In this document: positions 17,148 through 25,614 of the stretch, piece after piece
How the letters are laid out: each line of letters begins with the position of its first letter
Position numbering within the stretch: the first letter of the stretch is position 1
Assembly (NCBI RefSeq): GCF_003044565.1
Contig: NZ_POXG01000003.1
Span: 62,001 to 126,000 of the forward strand
Reading direction: 5' to 3'
DNA: 64,000 nt
Source: Neisseria sicca
GTDB lineage: Bacteria > Pseudomonadota > Gammaproteobacteria > Burkholderiales > Neisseriaceae
Translations under genes and position numbers: made by a program
The notes under the pieces: generated by a model
What the model was told of the DNA's origin: nothing
The model's database searches: none
What the model saw: only the letters and a program-made list of their open reading frames with translations

Positions 17148-17196
17148 AAAAAGGTCGTCTGAAACCGTTTAACCCAACGTTTTCAGACGACCTTTT
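17148..17196. terminator. Inverted uptake-sequence terminator of the apePQR-like operon
   Basis: AAAAAGGTCGTCTGAAA pairs with TTTCAGACGACCTTTT across an 18-base loop, followed by a T-rich stretch. Confidence 0.85.
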
Positions 17197-17203
17197 CAGT
17201 TTG

Positions 17204-17273
17204 TATAGTGGATTAACTTTAAATCAGGACAAGGCGAGGCAACGCCGTACCGGTTTATAGTTAATCCACTATA
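17204..17273. repeat. Internally deleted Correia element, 70 bp
   Basis: It has intact termini (TATAGTGGATTAACTTTAAA and TTATAGTTAATCCACTATA) but lacks 37 internal bases present in the 107-bp copies. The deletion runs exactly from one CAAGGCGA to the next in the long form, leaving a single copy. It ends six bases before the rubredoxin stop codon, so it lies directly in that gene's 3' end. Confidence 0.9.
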
Positions 17274-17278
17274 TAAAG

Positions 17279-17449
17279 CTATATCACGAAGTCCAGCAGA
17301 TAAAAATCTTCTTTGCCCACGCCGCATTCGGGGCATTTCCAATCGTCGGGGATGTCTTCGAATTTCGTGCCGGGGGCGATGCCGTGTTCGGGGTCGCCGA
17401 GGTCTTCGTCGTAAATCCAGCCGCAGGGGCCGCACATGTATTGTGCCAT
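17279..17449 (-). CDS. Rubredoxin
   Basis: 56 residues, MAQYMCGPCGWIYDEDLG at the start and WKCPECGVGKEDF near the end. The four iron ligands are C6-X2-C9 and C39-X2-C42, the canonical rubredoxin pattern, with the conserved Tyr/Trp and GDP segments between. It is a one-electron carrier holding a single iron. Its ATG is preceded by AAGGAACAAACC, a reasonable ribosome site. It is adjacent to an acyl-CoA dehydrogenase family gene, as in the meningococcus, which may be its redox partner by proximity only. A deleted Correia element abuts its 3' end. Confidence 0.95.
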   Translation of the reverse strand: MAQYMCGPCGWIYDEDLGDPEHGIAPGTKFEDIPDDWKCPECGVGKEDFYLLDFVI

Positions 17450-17471
17450 GGTTTGTTCCTTCTGATATTTG

Positions 17472-17516
17472 AGGTTATCTGAAAACGGTTGGCAAAAGGT
17501 TTTCAGACGACCTTTT
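17472..17516 (-). terminator. Uptake-sequence hairpin downstream of the acyl-CoA dehydrogenase gene
   Basis: AGGTTATCTGAAAACG pairs with TTTTCAGACGACCTTTT with mismatches in the degenerate left arm. It is placed between the 3' end of the dehydrogenase gene and the start of the rubredoxin gene. Confidence 0.65.
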
Positions 17517-17536
17517 GTTTTTTCTGTTTCGAAACC

Positions 17537-18625
17537 TTATGCCGCTTCCAATGCCGCGATTTCTTTGCGCAAGTGTTTCAACGCGGGGGTAACGATGGCG
17601 ACGAACATGGCTTCGCGGACGCGGCGTTGGGCGGGGCTGCGCATGAGGTAGCCTTTTGCGCCGGCGTGTAAGGCGGCGGATTGGGCGGCGGCAAGCGTCA
17701 GCTCGGCGGCGGCGGCGCGCAGTTTCAGCGTGGCGAGGTTGTCGGGCGTGTTGTTCCAAGCCAAATCTGCCAGTTTTTCGGTGGTTTGCCATGCTTCGTC
17801 CAAAGCGGCTTTGAGGCTGTCGTAGCAGTCGTCGAGATAGCTGTTGACATCGGCGTTGACGACGTTGGCGATGCGGATGATGCCGAGGCTGCCGTCGATC
17901 ACACCCGCGCCGATGCCGATTTGCAGCAGGATGAAGCCGGACTTGATGGTGGCGATGTAGTCGGAGAACTCTTTGGGCGCGGCGATTACGTCTTCGTCAG
18001 GGATGAATACGTCTTTGAAATTCAGGCTGAACGTGCGCGTGCCTTCGAGGGCGCAAAATTCGGGGCAGGCTTGCAGGGTCACGCCTTCCCATTGTCCGCC
18101 GGTGATAAACATGACGTAGCTGTCGCCGATTTGGGCGGTATTCGCCCAGATGTGGTCTTCGCCGATGTTGGATACCCACGGCAGCGCGCCGTTGACTTTG
18201 TAGCCGCCGTCCACGCGCTCGGCTTGAAGGTTGTGTTTTTCAATGCCGGCGAGGTGTTTGACGGTATTGGACATGCCCGTACCCGCCAAGACTTTGCCTT
18301 GCAGGATGTCGGCGAGGTATTTATCTTTGACGGCTTGGTTGGGCGTTTGGTGCAGATACCACGCACAAGCCGCCTGACACCATGTGCTGAACGAGGTCGC
18401 GCCGCATTCTTTGCCGACTTCGCGCAGGACGGCGGTTTGCGTCGCCAAACCTAAGCCGTTGCCGCCTTCCGCTTCCGTACCGACTGCGCCGAAACCGCCG
18501 ATGGCGCCGAGTTCGCGCATAAAATCTTCGGGATACAAACCATTGCGGTCGATTTCGTCCACTAAGGGTTTGAGTTTGGCTTTGACGAGTTCGGCAACTT
18601 GAGACAATAAGGTTTCACGGTTCAT
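17537..18625 (-). CDS. Acyl-CoA dehydrogenase family flavoprotein
   Basis: 362 residues. The protein has the three-domain acyl-CoA dehydrogenase layout: N-terminal helices with GGFGAVGTEAEGGNGLGL, a middle beta domain with GMSNTVKHLAG and GYKVNGALPWVSN, and a C-terminal helical domain ending in LMRSPAQRRVREAMFVA. The usual catalytic Glu cannot be assigned with confidence. It resembles the short acyl-CoA dehydrogenase-like proteins used as flavin monooxygenases or in sulfur scavenging as much as true beta-oxidation enzymes. No other beta-oxidation genes are near, so substrate and reaction are unknown. Rubredoxin lies immediately downstream on the same strand. Confidence 0.82.
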   Translation of the reverse strand: MNRETLLSQVAELVKAKLKPLVDEIDRNGLYPEDFMRELGAIGGFGAVGTEAEGGNGLGLATQTAVLREVGKECGATSFSTWCQAACAWYLHQTPNQAVKDKYLADILQGKVLAGTGMSNTVKHLAGIEKHNLQAERVDGGYKVNGALPWVSNIGEDHIWANTAQIGDSYVMFITGGQWEGVTLQACPEFCALEGTRTFSLNFKDVFIPDEDVIAAPKEFSDYIATIKSGFILLQIGIGAGVIDGSLGIIRIANVVNADVNSYLDDCYDSLKAALDEAWQTTEKLADLAWNNTPDNLATLKLRAAAAELTLAAAQSAALHAGAKGYLMRSPAQRRVREAMFVAIVTPALKHLRKEIAALEAA

Positions 18626-18715
18626 GATCTTATCCTTGAAAATGTGTGCGGACGGCGCGGGGAGGGCGTTCCGTTTGAAAGGGGATGCGGTCTGTTACAG
18701 AGACAGCGGTTTTGA

Positions 18716-18770
18716 AAAAGGTCGTCTGAAAACGGGCAAACGGTTTTGCCGGCGCTTTTCAGACGACCTT
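18716..18770 (-). terminator. Uptake-sequence hairpin after the AhpD-like gene
   Basis: AAAAAGGTCGTCTGAAAAC and TTTTCAGACGACCTT enclose a long loop that itself contains GGCAAAACCGTTTGCC-like complementarity. It follows the stop of the AhpD-like gene on the minus strand. Confidence 0.7.
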
Positions 18771-18779
18771 GGGTCAGAA

Positions 18780-19328
18780 TCAGGCGAACGCCTGCAATTC
18801 AGGGTTGATGTCTGTTTGCGCGACGTTGTTGACGTAGTTGCACAAAGTCGCCAAGGCAACGCCCATCACAACTTCGACAGCCTGCTGCTGGTTGTAGCCG
18901 GCGTCGAAGAAGGCTTTGAGTTCGGCATCGGATACCGCGCCTTTTTTCGCCATCACAGCTTGGGTGAACGCAGCGAGCGCGCCCAGTTTGGCATCGTCAA
19001 ACTCGCCTGCCGCCAAAGCGCGCGCGGCTTTGATGGATTGTTCGGACAGGAGTTTTTTCAGGGTTGCCAGCTTGGTGTGGCCTGCTACGCAGAAACCGCA
19101 TTCGTTGGTACGGGCGGCGATGATTTGGATGACTTCGACTTCACCGGGAGTCAGGCTGTTGGCGGCGTTCAGTTTGCCGACTTCTTGATAGAACGCCAAC
19201 GCTTCGGGCGCGTTTGCCAATACGCCGATGAGGTTGGGGATGAAGCCGTTGTTTTTCAGCGCGGCTTCGATGCGGGGTTTTGCAGCTTCGGGAGCGGTTT
19301 CGACAGTGTGTACAGTTAAGCGTGCCAT
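18780..19328 (-). CDS. AhpD-like / carboxymuconolactone decarboxylase family protein
   Basis: 182 residues from the ATG of MARLTVHTVE; a further upstream in-frame Met would place the start inside a DUS-rich leader and is rejected. The CXXC redox centre with the following histidine is ECGFCVAGH (about residues 84-92), the hallmark of the AhpD fold, in which a Cys-Cys-His-Glu relay reduces peroxiredoxin partners or peroxides. GEVEVIQIIAARTN precedes it as in the family. The two halves of the sequence carry the usual helical repeats. It is monocistronic, flanked by uptake-sequence hairpins. It probably takes part in peroxide or thiol redox metabolism. Confidence 0.87.
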   Translation of the reverse strand: MARLTVHTVETAPEAAKPRIEAALKNNGFIPNLIGVLANAPEALAFYQEVGKLNAANSLTPGEVEVIQIIAARTNECGFCVAGHTKLATLKKLLSEQSIKAARALAAGEFDDAKLGALAAFTQAVMAKKGAVSDAELKAFFDAGYNQQQAVEVVMGVALATLCNYVNNVAQTDINPELQAFA

Positions 19329-19437
19329 ATTTATACCTTTGTTTTCAGTGTATTGAACGGAATGTAGCATACTACTCCGATTGGCGTTTTTCGGGAAAGA
19401 CTGATTGGTTATGTGCTGCAAACCAAAAGTTATAAGC

Positions 19438-19505
19438 AAAAAGGTCGTCTGAAAACGCGGTTTCAACGGGTTTGAACCCGATGTGGCGTTTTCAGACGAC
19501 CTTTT
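19438..19505 (-). terminator. Uptake-sequence hairpin after hemC
   Basis: AAAAAGGTCGTCTGAAAACGC pairs with GCGTTTTCAGACGACCTTTT. The loop contains a nested hairpin (GTTTCAACGGGTTTGAAC). It lies 14 bases beyond the hemC stop. Confidence 0.8.
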
Positions 19506-19518
19506 CTTGCGAACCGAT

Positions 19519-20457
19519 TTATTCGGCTTGTTCTTTCAACACTGCTTCAATCAATTCCTGCGCGCCGTCGTCCGCCAGCTTTTTGGCGACCGCGCGTCCG
19601 AGCGCGTCGGCGTAGGCGGCGGGGGCTTGCGCGTCTGCCTGCAAGATTACCGAGCCGTCGGAGTGTCCGACCAGACCTCGCAGGGTGAGCAGGCCGTTTT
19701 CTTCGGTGCAATATGCGGCAAGCGGGACTTGGCAGCTTCCGCCCAGAGCGCGGGCAAGGGCGCGTTCGGCGGTCACGCAGGCGTGTGTTGTGTCGTGGTT
19801 TAAGGGTTTCAATACGTCGAGAAGGCCGGTGCGGTGTGCGGCGATTTCGATGCCCAACGCGCCTTGTCCTGCGGCGGGCAGGCTGTCGGCTTCCGAAAGA
19901 ATCAGGCGGATGCGTTCGTCCAGTTCCAAACGCTGCAATCCGGCGGCGGCAAGGATGATGGCATCGTATTCGCCGTTGTCGAGTTTGGACAGGCGGGTTT
20001 GCACGTTGCCGCGTAGGGGCTTGATGACTAAGTGCGGATAGCGGGCGCGCAACTGGGCTTCGCGGCGCAGGCTGGAGGTGCCGACAATCGCGCCTTTGGG
20101 CATTTCTTCCAAACGCGCATATTGGTTGGATACGAACGCGTCAAACGGATTGGCGCGCTCGCCGATGGCGGCAAGGGCGAAGCCTTCGGGTAAATCCATC
20201 GGCACGTCTTTAATCGAATGCACCGCCAAATCGGCGCGACCGTCCTGCAAGGCTTGTTCCAACTCTTTGATAAACAGGCCTTTGCCGCCGATTTTCGACA
20301 GGGTTTTGTCCAAAATCTGGTCGCCGCGCGTGGTCATACCCAAGATTTCAACTTCGCAGTCGGGATACAGGGTTTTCAGACGACCTTGGATATGTTTTGC
20401 CTGCCACATGGCAAGCAGGCTTTCGCGGCTGGCGATAACGAGTTTTTTCGGGTTCAT
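19519..20457 (-). CDS. hemC: Porphobilinogen deaminase (hydroxymethylbilane synthase)
   Basis: 312 residues. It polymerises four porphobilinogens into hydroxymethylbilane for haem synthesis. The dipyrromethane cofactor cysteine is C242 in [10 protein letters not shown] and the catalytic aspartate is D84 in VHSIKDVP. Arginine-rich substrate loops [15 protein letters not shown] and [15 protein letters not shown] are present. An uptake sequence at 20,371-20,384 encodes residues G25-RLK-T29, showing that uptake sequences can be tolerated within an essential enzyme. The length is typical of the family. Confidence 0.97.
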   Translation of the reverse strand: MNPKKLVIASRESLLAMWQAKHIQGRLKTLYPDCEVEILGMTTRGDQILDKTLSKIGGKGLFIKELEQALQDGRADLAVHSIKDVPMDLPEGFALAAIGERANPFDAFVSNQYARLEEMPKGAIVGTSSLRREAQLRARYPHLVIKPLRGNVQTRLSKLDNGEYDAIILAAAGLQRLELDERIRLILSEADSLPAAGQGALGIEIAAHRTGLLDVLKPLNHDTTHACVTAERALARALGGSCQVPLAAYCTEENGLLTLRGLVGHSDGSVILQADAQAPAAYADALGRAVAKKLADDGAQELIEAVLKEQAE

Positions 20458-20503
20458 TTGCAGTTTCTGGTTTTCTAATTCATGAGGCGGGAAGTTCGAC
20501 AGT

Positions 20504-20881
20504 CTAACACAAACTTTCTACGGTAACCGCCTGACTGTACTTGCCCAAGGGGCCGAATCCGTTGCCTTGGTTTTGTTCTTTGGTCAGCACTTTTCCCTGA
20601 ATGCAGACATTGTTCAGGGTAACGTTATATGAACCGGAACTCTGGCGGTTCTTTTCTACTTGGTCCATCAGGCTGTCGCCGCCGTTGAGGAAATAGGTTT
20701 TCCCGTCGGCGGTAAATTCTGCCTGTTCGAGCGAATAATGGACTGTCCCAGTCATTTTGACCGTATCACCGCTGTTTTTTTCTGCCGTCGCTTCCGTCGG
20801 TTGGGCGGTCGACGTTTCGATTTTGTTTTGCGGGGAACAGGCGGTCAGGGTAATCAGTATGGGGAAAAGAAATTTGTTCAT
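20504..20881 (-). CDS. Small lipoprotein of unknown function
   Basis: 125 residues. The N-terminus [16 protein letters not shown] carries a type II signal peptide with lipobox LTAC, so the mature protein is lipid-anchored at Cys15. A Thr/Ala/Glu-rich linker (about residues 20-42) leads to a compact domain with [25 protein letters not shown] and [14 protein letters not shown], the repeated Gly-Lys/Thr pattern of a small beta-rich domain. ATG at 20,881 is chosen over an in-frame TTG two codons upstream. No function was recognised. It lies 46 bases upstream of hemC on the same strand and may be co-transcribed. Confidence 0.8.
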   Translation of the reverse strand: MNKFLFPILITLTACSPQNKIETSTAQPTEATAEKNSGDTVKMTGTVHYSLEQAEFTADGKTYFLNGGDSLMDQVEKNRQSSGSYNVTLNNVCIQGKVLTKEQNQGNGFGPLGKYSQAVTVESLC

Positions 20882-21054
20882 TTGCAATCACCGTGGTTGA
20901 TAAAGGTATTCCGCTGCGAAGCTGTCGGAAAAGCCGTTAAACTATATCTGTTGCAACGAAATAAATTATAATGTGTACCGGCATGATGGTAGTGCATACT
21001 GCCGTAAAATAAAACTTATTCTCTAAAAACATTTTAAACCAACAGTCTTACAGC

Positions 21055-21570
21055 ATGAAACGCGCCAAAAAATATCCCTTCTTATCGTTGCAGCGGCAAC
21101 GTTTCTGCCTGAATTTTGAAAACGCCTCAACCGCCGCCGACCTTCCGGGCGAACGCGATTTCTACCGCTGGGCATGGGCGGCGTTGAAAAACGAATACCG
21201 CCGCGCCGACATCAGCCTGATTCTTTTGGACGAAGAAGAAGCCCGAGCCTACAACCGCGATTACCGCGGCAAAGACTACGCCACCAATGTTTTGAGTTTC
21301 GCCTTGAACGAAGGCGAAATTCTGCCCGATCAAGTTTCAGACGACCTCTGCGGCGATTTGATTATCTGCCCGCAAGTTGTCTTGAAAGAAGCTGCCGAGC
21401 AGGGCAAAACCGCTGAGCAGCATTTTGCCCACCTGACCATGCACGGCACGCTGCACCTGATGGGCTACGACCACATCGAAGAGGCCGAGGCAGAAGAAAT
21501 GGAGGCACTCGAAATCCGCCTGATGCAGGCGGCAGGTTATCCCAACCCCTACCAAGAGGACGAATACTGA
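21055..21570 (+). CDS. ybeY: Endoribonuclease YbeY (rRNA maturation factor)
   Basis: 171 residues. The zinc-binding signature is HGTLHLMGYDH (H-X3-H-X5-H) near residue 130. The conserved segment ILLDEEEARAYNRDYRGKDYATNVLSF precedes it and contains the R-X-K/T-NVLSF hallmark. It takes part in 16S rRNA 3'-end processing and ribosome quality control. An uptake sequence near 21,340 encodes SDDL inside the protein. Its stop is one base before the start of the CorC-like gene, the ybeY-ybeX order common in proteobacteria. Confidence 0.96.
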   Translation: MKRAKKYPFLSLQRQRFCLNFENASTAADLPGERDFYRWAWAALKNEYRRADISLILLDEEEARAYNRDYRGKDYATNVLSFALNEGEILPDQVSDDLCGDLIICPQVVLKEAAEQGKTAEQHFAHLTMHGTLHLMGYDHIEEAEAEEMEALEIRLMQAAGYPNPYQEDEY

Positions 21571-21571
21571 A

Positions 21572-22396
21572 ATGGACGACACCCGGTCGAAACCGACATT
21601 TTTCGAACGTTTGATTTCCCGACTTGCCGGCGAACCCGATTCCGCCGAAGACGTACTCAGCCTGCTGCGGCAGGCGCACGAGCAGGAAGTGTTTGACGCG
21701 GATACACTTTTGCGGCTGGAAAAAGTCCTCGACTTTGCCGATTTGGAAGTGCGCGATGCCATGATTACCCGCAGCCACATGAACGTTTTGAAAGAAAACG
21801 ACAGCATCGAGCGCATCACTGCCTACGTCATCGAAACCGCCCATTCCCGTTTCCCCGTCATCGGCGAAGACAAAGACGAAGTCCTCGGCATCCTGCACGC
21901 CAAAGACCTGCTCAAATACATGTTTAATCCCGAGCAGTTCAACCTCAAAGCCATCCTTCGTCCCGCCGTTTTCGTACCCGAAGGCAAATCGCTGAACGCG
22001 CTTTTGAAAGAATTCCGCGAGCAGCGCAACCACATGGCAATCGTTATCGACGAATACGGCGGCACGTCGGGTCTGGTAACTTTTGAAGACATTATCGAAC
22101 AAATCGTCGGCGACATCGAAGACGAGTTTGACGAAGACGAAAGCGCGGACAACATCCACGCCGTCTCCACCGAACGTTGGCGTATCAACGCCGTAACCGA
22201 AATCGAAGACATCAACGCCTTTTTCGGTACGGATTACAGCAGCGAAGAAGCCGACAGCATCGGCGGGCTGGTCATTCAGGAATTGGGGCACCTGCCCGTG
22301 CGCGGCGAGAAAGTCGTGATCGGTGGCTTGCAGTTTACCGTCGCCCGTGCTGACAACCGGCGGTTGCATACGCTGATGGCGACTAAGGTCAAATAA
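21572..22396 (+). CDS. corC: HlyC/CorC family CBS-domain protein
   Basis: 274 residues. Two CBS domains occupy about residues 65-190 (VRDAMITRSHMNVLKEND and DEYGGTSGLVTFEDIIEQIVGDIEDE, the latter a CorC signature). The C-terminal CorC_HlyC domain (about residues 195-274) contains GGLVIQELGHLPVRGEKVVIGGL. There are no membrane spans; the short YbeX/CorC type is cytoplasmic and linked to Mg/Co efflux or ribosome metabolism. It is translationally coupled to ybeY with a one-base gap. Confidence 0.93.
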   Translation: MDDTRSKPTFFERLISRLAGEPDSAEDVLSLLRQAHEQEVFDADTLLRLEKVLDFADLEVRDAMITRSHMNVLKENDSIERITAYVIETAHSRFPVIGEDKDEVLGILHAKDLLKYMFNPEQFNLKAILRPAVFVPEGKSLNALLKEFREQRNHMAIVIDEYGGTSGLVTFEDIIEQIVGDIEDEFDEDESADNIHAVSTERWRINAVTEIEDINAFFGTDYSSEEADSIGGLVIQELGHLPVRGEKVVIGGLQFTVARADNRRLHTLMATKVK

Positions 22397-22420
22397 CGGG
22401 ATTCGTCCGATAATTAAAGA

Positions 22421-22468
22421 AAAAGGTCGTCTGAGAACTTGGGAAACAGGTTTTCAGACGACCTTTTT
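22421..22468 (+). terminator. Inverted uptake-sequence terminator of ybeY-corC
   Basis: AAAAAGGTCGTCTGAGAAC pairs with GTTTTCAGACGACCTTTTT. The left arm has one change (GAGAAC), and a T tract follows. Confidence 0.83.
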
Positions 22469-22584
22469 GTGTCGGATTAAAGCGTAATGAAGCGGCGGCT
22501 GTGTGGAAATATAGATGATGAACAACCGCCGTTTTTTATCGCACTTGTCCGTTAAACAGCTTTTGAAGTTAGCCAAAAGACAAA

Positions 22585-25092
22585 CTATTTAGCCTTGCTT
22601 CTGCCTTTACGCTTGGTTGTCGCGGTATCCGGATTTTTCACCTTAATTTTCACGCTTTTGCTTGGCTTTTTGTCTTTGCGTTTGGCTTTTTCCGTTGCCG
22701 TTTTGGCTTTGGCAGTTTTCTTTTTGCCGTTTTCAGACGACGTTGCCGGTGTGTTGGCAGGCTGGGCTTTGCTGCGGCGTTTGGTGGTGGGTTTTTCCTG
22801 TTTTACAGGTGTTTTCATCGCGTCGTCGATTTCTTTCGCCGTCAGTTTGCGCTTGGTTTTTGAGCCGGTTGGGGCGGTAGTTTTAGTGCGGCGTTTTTTG
22901 CCACTGGTGCCGCCACTGATCAAGGTCAGGTCGATTTTGCTGGTGTCCAAATCGGCGCGTGCCACTCGGACGCTGACTTTGTCGCCCATATTGAAACGGA
23001 TGCCGCTGCGTTCGCCTTCTATCGCCATGATTTCGGGACGGAAGTTGAAATAGTCTTCGCCCAAATCGCTGATGTGTACCAAGCCGTCGATGTGGATGCC
23101 GTCCAAGGTAACGAAGAGGCCGAAGTTGGTCATGCCGGAGATTTTGCCTTCGAATATTTCGCCGACTTTATCGCGCATGTAATAGGTTTTCAGCCAGTTT
23201 TCCACGTCGCGGCTGGCGTCGTCGGCGCGGCGCTCGCAGAACGAGGTATGCACGCCCAATGCCTGCCAGCTTTTGTTTGGCGTGTAGGTTTGTTGGTTCA
23301 ACACGGCTTTGATGGCGCGGTGGACGGTCAGGTCGGGATAGCGGCGGATGGGGGAGGTGAAGTGGGCGTATGCTTCGTAGGCAAGGCCGAAGTGTCCGTC
23401 GCAATGCGGTTCGTAAACCGCCTGCTGCATGGAGCGCAGCATCATGACTTGCAGCAATTCGGCATCGGGTCTGCCTTTAAATTGTTCGGCAAGCGCGGCG
23501 TAGTCTTTCGGTGTCGGGTTGTCGCCGCCGCCCAGTTGCAAACCCAATAAGCCGAGCTGCTCGCGCAGGGTGGCGAGTTTTTCGGGTGTCGGACCTAAAT
23601 GGTTGCGGAAGAGGGCGGTGTGTTTGTTTTTCATCAGGAACTCTGCCGCGCAGACGTTCGCTGCCAACATACATTCTTCAATCAGCTTATGGGCGTCGTT
23701 GCGGATAACGGGCACGATTTTTTCGATTTTGCCGTTGTCGTCGAAAAGCATTTGGGTTTCGACGCTTTCAAACTCCACTGCGCCGCGTTCAAAGCGTTTT
23801 TTCTGAAGGATTTTGAAGAGTTTGTAGAGGGTGTCGATTTGGGCTTTGTGCGGATGGTCGAGGTCGTCTGAAATCCAATCCCAGACTTGGTTGTAAGTCA
23901 GGCGCGCATGGGAACGCATAACCGCAGGGTAGAAGCGGTATTCTTTAATATTGCCCGCATAAGTGATGACCATATCACACACCATGCACAAACGCTCGAC
24001 ATCGGGATTGAGCGAGCAGATGCCGTTGGACAGGTTTTCCGGCAGCATCGGAATCACGCGGCGCGGGAAGTAAACGCTGGTGCTGCGTTCCTGCGCGTCC
24101 GTATCGATAGCGTCATCGGGGCGGACATAATGGCTGACATCGGCAATTGCCACGACCAAACGGTAATTGCGTCCGACTTTCTCGGCAAACACGGCATCGT
24201 CAAAATCGCGCGCCGTTTCGCCGTCTATGGTGACCAAAGGCAAATCGCGCAAATCGACGCGGCCTTTCAAATCGCTTTTACGAACATGGTCGGGGATTTT
24301 TTTCGCGGCTTTGGTACACGCTTCGCTGAATTGGTGCGGCAAATGGTGTTTGCGCACGGCGATTTCGATTTCCATACCGCTATCGGCATAATCGCCCAAT
24401 ACTTCAATGATTTTCGCCACAGCAGGGCGGTTTTGCTCGGGATAAGTCTCGATTTCGCCGACGATGACCTGACCGGATTCGGGTTTGAAATGCGCGACGC
24501 TGTCAGGTTCCAAAACGATGCTTTGGTTCAGGCGTTTGTCTTCCGCTTCCAAAATCGCCACGCCGCGATCCATATAGAAACGCCCGACCACTTTGCTTTG
24601 TGCGCGTTCGACAATATCCAAAACCGTACCTTCGCGGCGGCCTCTGCGGTCGATGCCGGCAGGGCGGACGGTAACAATGTCGCCGTGCATGATGCCGCGC
24701 ATTTGGCGTTCGTATAAAACGAAGTCGCCGTCTTTGGTGGGCGTTAGTGGTACGGCGAAACCGAAACCGTCTTTGTGTGCCTCGACACGGCATTTGACCA
24801 AATCCAATTTGTCCGCCGCGCAAACCGCACCGCGGCGGTTGATTAAAACCTGACCGTCCCGCGCCATCGCTTTCAGACGACGTTCAAAAAATTCGTACTC
24901 TTCTTCCGTAATCGACAACTCGCGTGCCAAGACTTCGATTTTGGACGGCACGCCTTTTTGCTCCAATAATTCAATGATCCACTCCCTGCTTGGCAGCGGA
25001 TGTTCGTAACGTTGTTTCTCCCGTTTCAAAAACGGGTCTTTTTCTCGTAAATTTAAAGATTTAATATTTTTGTTCATTTTATTGGTTGACAT
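22585..25092 (-). CDS. rnr: Ribonuclease R
   Basis: 835 residues. In order: an N-terminal helix-turn-helix-like region, two cold-shock/OB domains (DGFGFAVPLTPTKDGDFVLY near residue 110), the RNB catalytic domain with VTIDGETARDFDDAVFAE (the four-Asp magnesium site is in DFDDA and downstream), SPIRRYPDLTVHRAI, an S1 domain (GEIFEGKISGMTNFGLFVTL), and a long Lys/Ala/Thr-rich tail of about 110 residues that includes SSENGKKK encoded by an uptake sequence. It is a processive 3'-to-5' exoribonuclease that can unwind structured RNA. ATG at 25,092 is preferred because AGAAAAAG precedes it; another ATG lies five codons on. The start overlaps the -35 of the divergent tRNA promoter. Confidence 0.96.
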   Translation of the reverse strand: MSTNKMNKNIKSLNLREKDPFLKREKQRYEHPLPSREWIIELLEQKGVPSKIEVLARELSITEEEYEFFERRLKAMARDGQVLINRRGAVCAADKLDLVKCRVEAHKDGFGFAVPLTPTKDGDFVLYERQMRGIMHGDIVTVRPAGIDRRGRREGTVLDIVERAQSKVVGRFYMDRGVAILEAEDKRLNQSIVLEPDSVAHFKPESGQVIVGEIETYPEQNRPAVAKIIEVLGDYADSGMEIEIAVRKHHLPHQFSEACTKAAKKIPDHVRKSDLKGRVDLRDLPLVTIDGETARDFDDAVFAEKVGRNYRLVVAIADVSHYVRPDDAIDTDAQERSTSVYFPRRVIPMLPENLSNGICSLNPDVERLCMVCDMVITYAGNIKEYRFYPAVMRSHARLTYNQVWDWISDDLDHPHKAQIDTLYKLFKILQKKRFERGAVEFESVETQMLFDDNGKIEKIVPVIRNDAHKLIEECMLAANVCAAEFLMKNKHTALFRNHLGPTPEKLATLREQLGLLGLQLGGGDNPTPKDYAALAEQFKGRPDAELLQVMMLRSMQQAVYEPHCDGHFGLAYEAYAHFTSPIRRYPDLTVHRAIKAVLNQQTYTPNKSWQALGVHTSFCERRADDASRDVENWLKTYYMRDKVGEIFEGKISGMTNFGLFVTLDGIHIDGLVHISDLGEDYFNFRPEIMAIEGERSGIRFNMGDKVSVRVARADLDTSKIDLTLISGGTSGKKRRTKTTAPTGSKTKRKLTAKEIDDAMKTPVKQEKPTTKRRSKAQPANTPATSSENGKKKTAKAKTATEKAKRKDKKPSKSVKIKVKNPDTATTKRKGRSKAK

Positions 25093-25113
25093 TCTTTTTC
25101 TAAAATATATAAT
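25086..25113 (+). promoter_or_regulatory. Consensus sigma-70 promoter of the tRNA operon
   Basis: TTGACA (25,086-25,091), a 16-base spacer and TATAAT (25,108-25,113) give a perfect hexamer pair, as expected for a strong stable-RNA promoter. The -35 coincides with the start codon region of divergent rnr. Confidence 0.88.
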
Positions 25114-25170
25114 GACCGCTTCTTTGCGAAATAGTCAATCACTGTAACGCAAAACAGGAAATAAAGCAAA

Positions 25171-25257
25171 GCCCAGGTGGCGGAATTGGTAGACGCGCTA
25201 GCTTCAGGTGCTAGTGTCCTCACGGGCGTGGAAGTTCGAGTCTTCTCCTGGGCACCA
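25171..25257 (+). tRNA. tRNA-Leu (anticodon CAG), copy 1
   Basis: 87 bases including the encoded CCA. Acceptor GCCCAGG pairs with CCTGGGC. The anticodon stem CTAGC/GCTAG holds loop TTCAGGT with anticodon CAG. The long variable arm is typical of class II tRNAs. It reads from the consensus promoter upstream. Confidence 0.96.
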
Positions 25258-25296
25258 AGTCTTTTGGTTGACGCTTTGCTTATCTCCATCCTGATT

Positions 25297-25383
25297 GCCC
25301 AGGTGGCGGAATTGGTAGACGCGCTAGCTTCAGGTGCTAGTATCCTCACGGGTGTGGAAGTTCGAGTCTTCTCCTGGGCACCA
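25297..25383 (+). tRNA. tRNA-Leu (anticodon CAG), copy 2
   Basis: 87 bases with encoded CCA. It differs from copy 1 only in the variable arm, where a G-C pair is replaced by A-T (TGTCC/GGGCG in copy 1, TATCC/GGGTG here), a compensatory change. It lies 39 bases after copy 1. Confidence 0.96.
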
Positions 25384-25477
25384 AATCAATTATCCGGCTT
25401 ATCCGGATTTTTTATTGAATAGATTTATTTGTCTGATTAAGCTACAATATCAGACAGCAAAATATGTTTAATTCCAC

Positions 25478-25568
25478 AGAGAGGTGGATGAGTGGTTTAA
25501 GTCGCACGCCTGGAAAGCGTGTATACGTGAATAGCGTATCGAGGGTTCGAATCCCTTCCTCTCTGCCA
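25478..25568 (+). tRNA. tRNA-Ser (anticodon GGA)
   Basis: 91 bases with encoded CCA. Acceptor AGAGAGG pairs with CCTCTCT, discriminator G. The anticodon stem CACGC/GCGTG holds loop CTGGAAA with anticodon GGA. The long variable arm (TACGTGAATAGCGTA) confirms a serine tRNA. Confidence 0.96.
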
Positions 25569-25575
25569 GATTCCA

Positions 25576-25614
25576 AACAGCCCGTCTTGCCTAATCAAGA
25601 CGGGCTGTTTTTCT
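25576..25614 (+). terminator. Terminator of the tRNA operon
   Basis: AACAGCCCGTCTTG and CAAGACGGGCTGTT form a perfect 14-bp stem with a 6-base loop, followed by TTTTCTT. It contains no uptake sequence. The following 200 bases are AT-rich without a gene and probably hold the promoter of the hemerythrin gene. Confidence 0.92.

Noticed and set aside
25171..25383. Apparent 87-bp direct repeat
   Set aside because: It is the pair of tRNA-Leu genes, not a mobile or CRISPR-like repeat.
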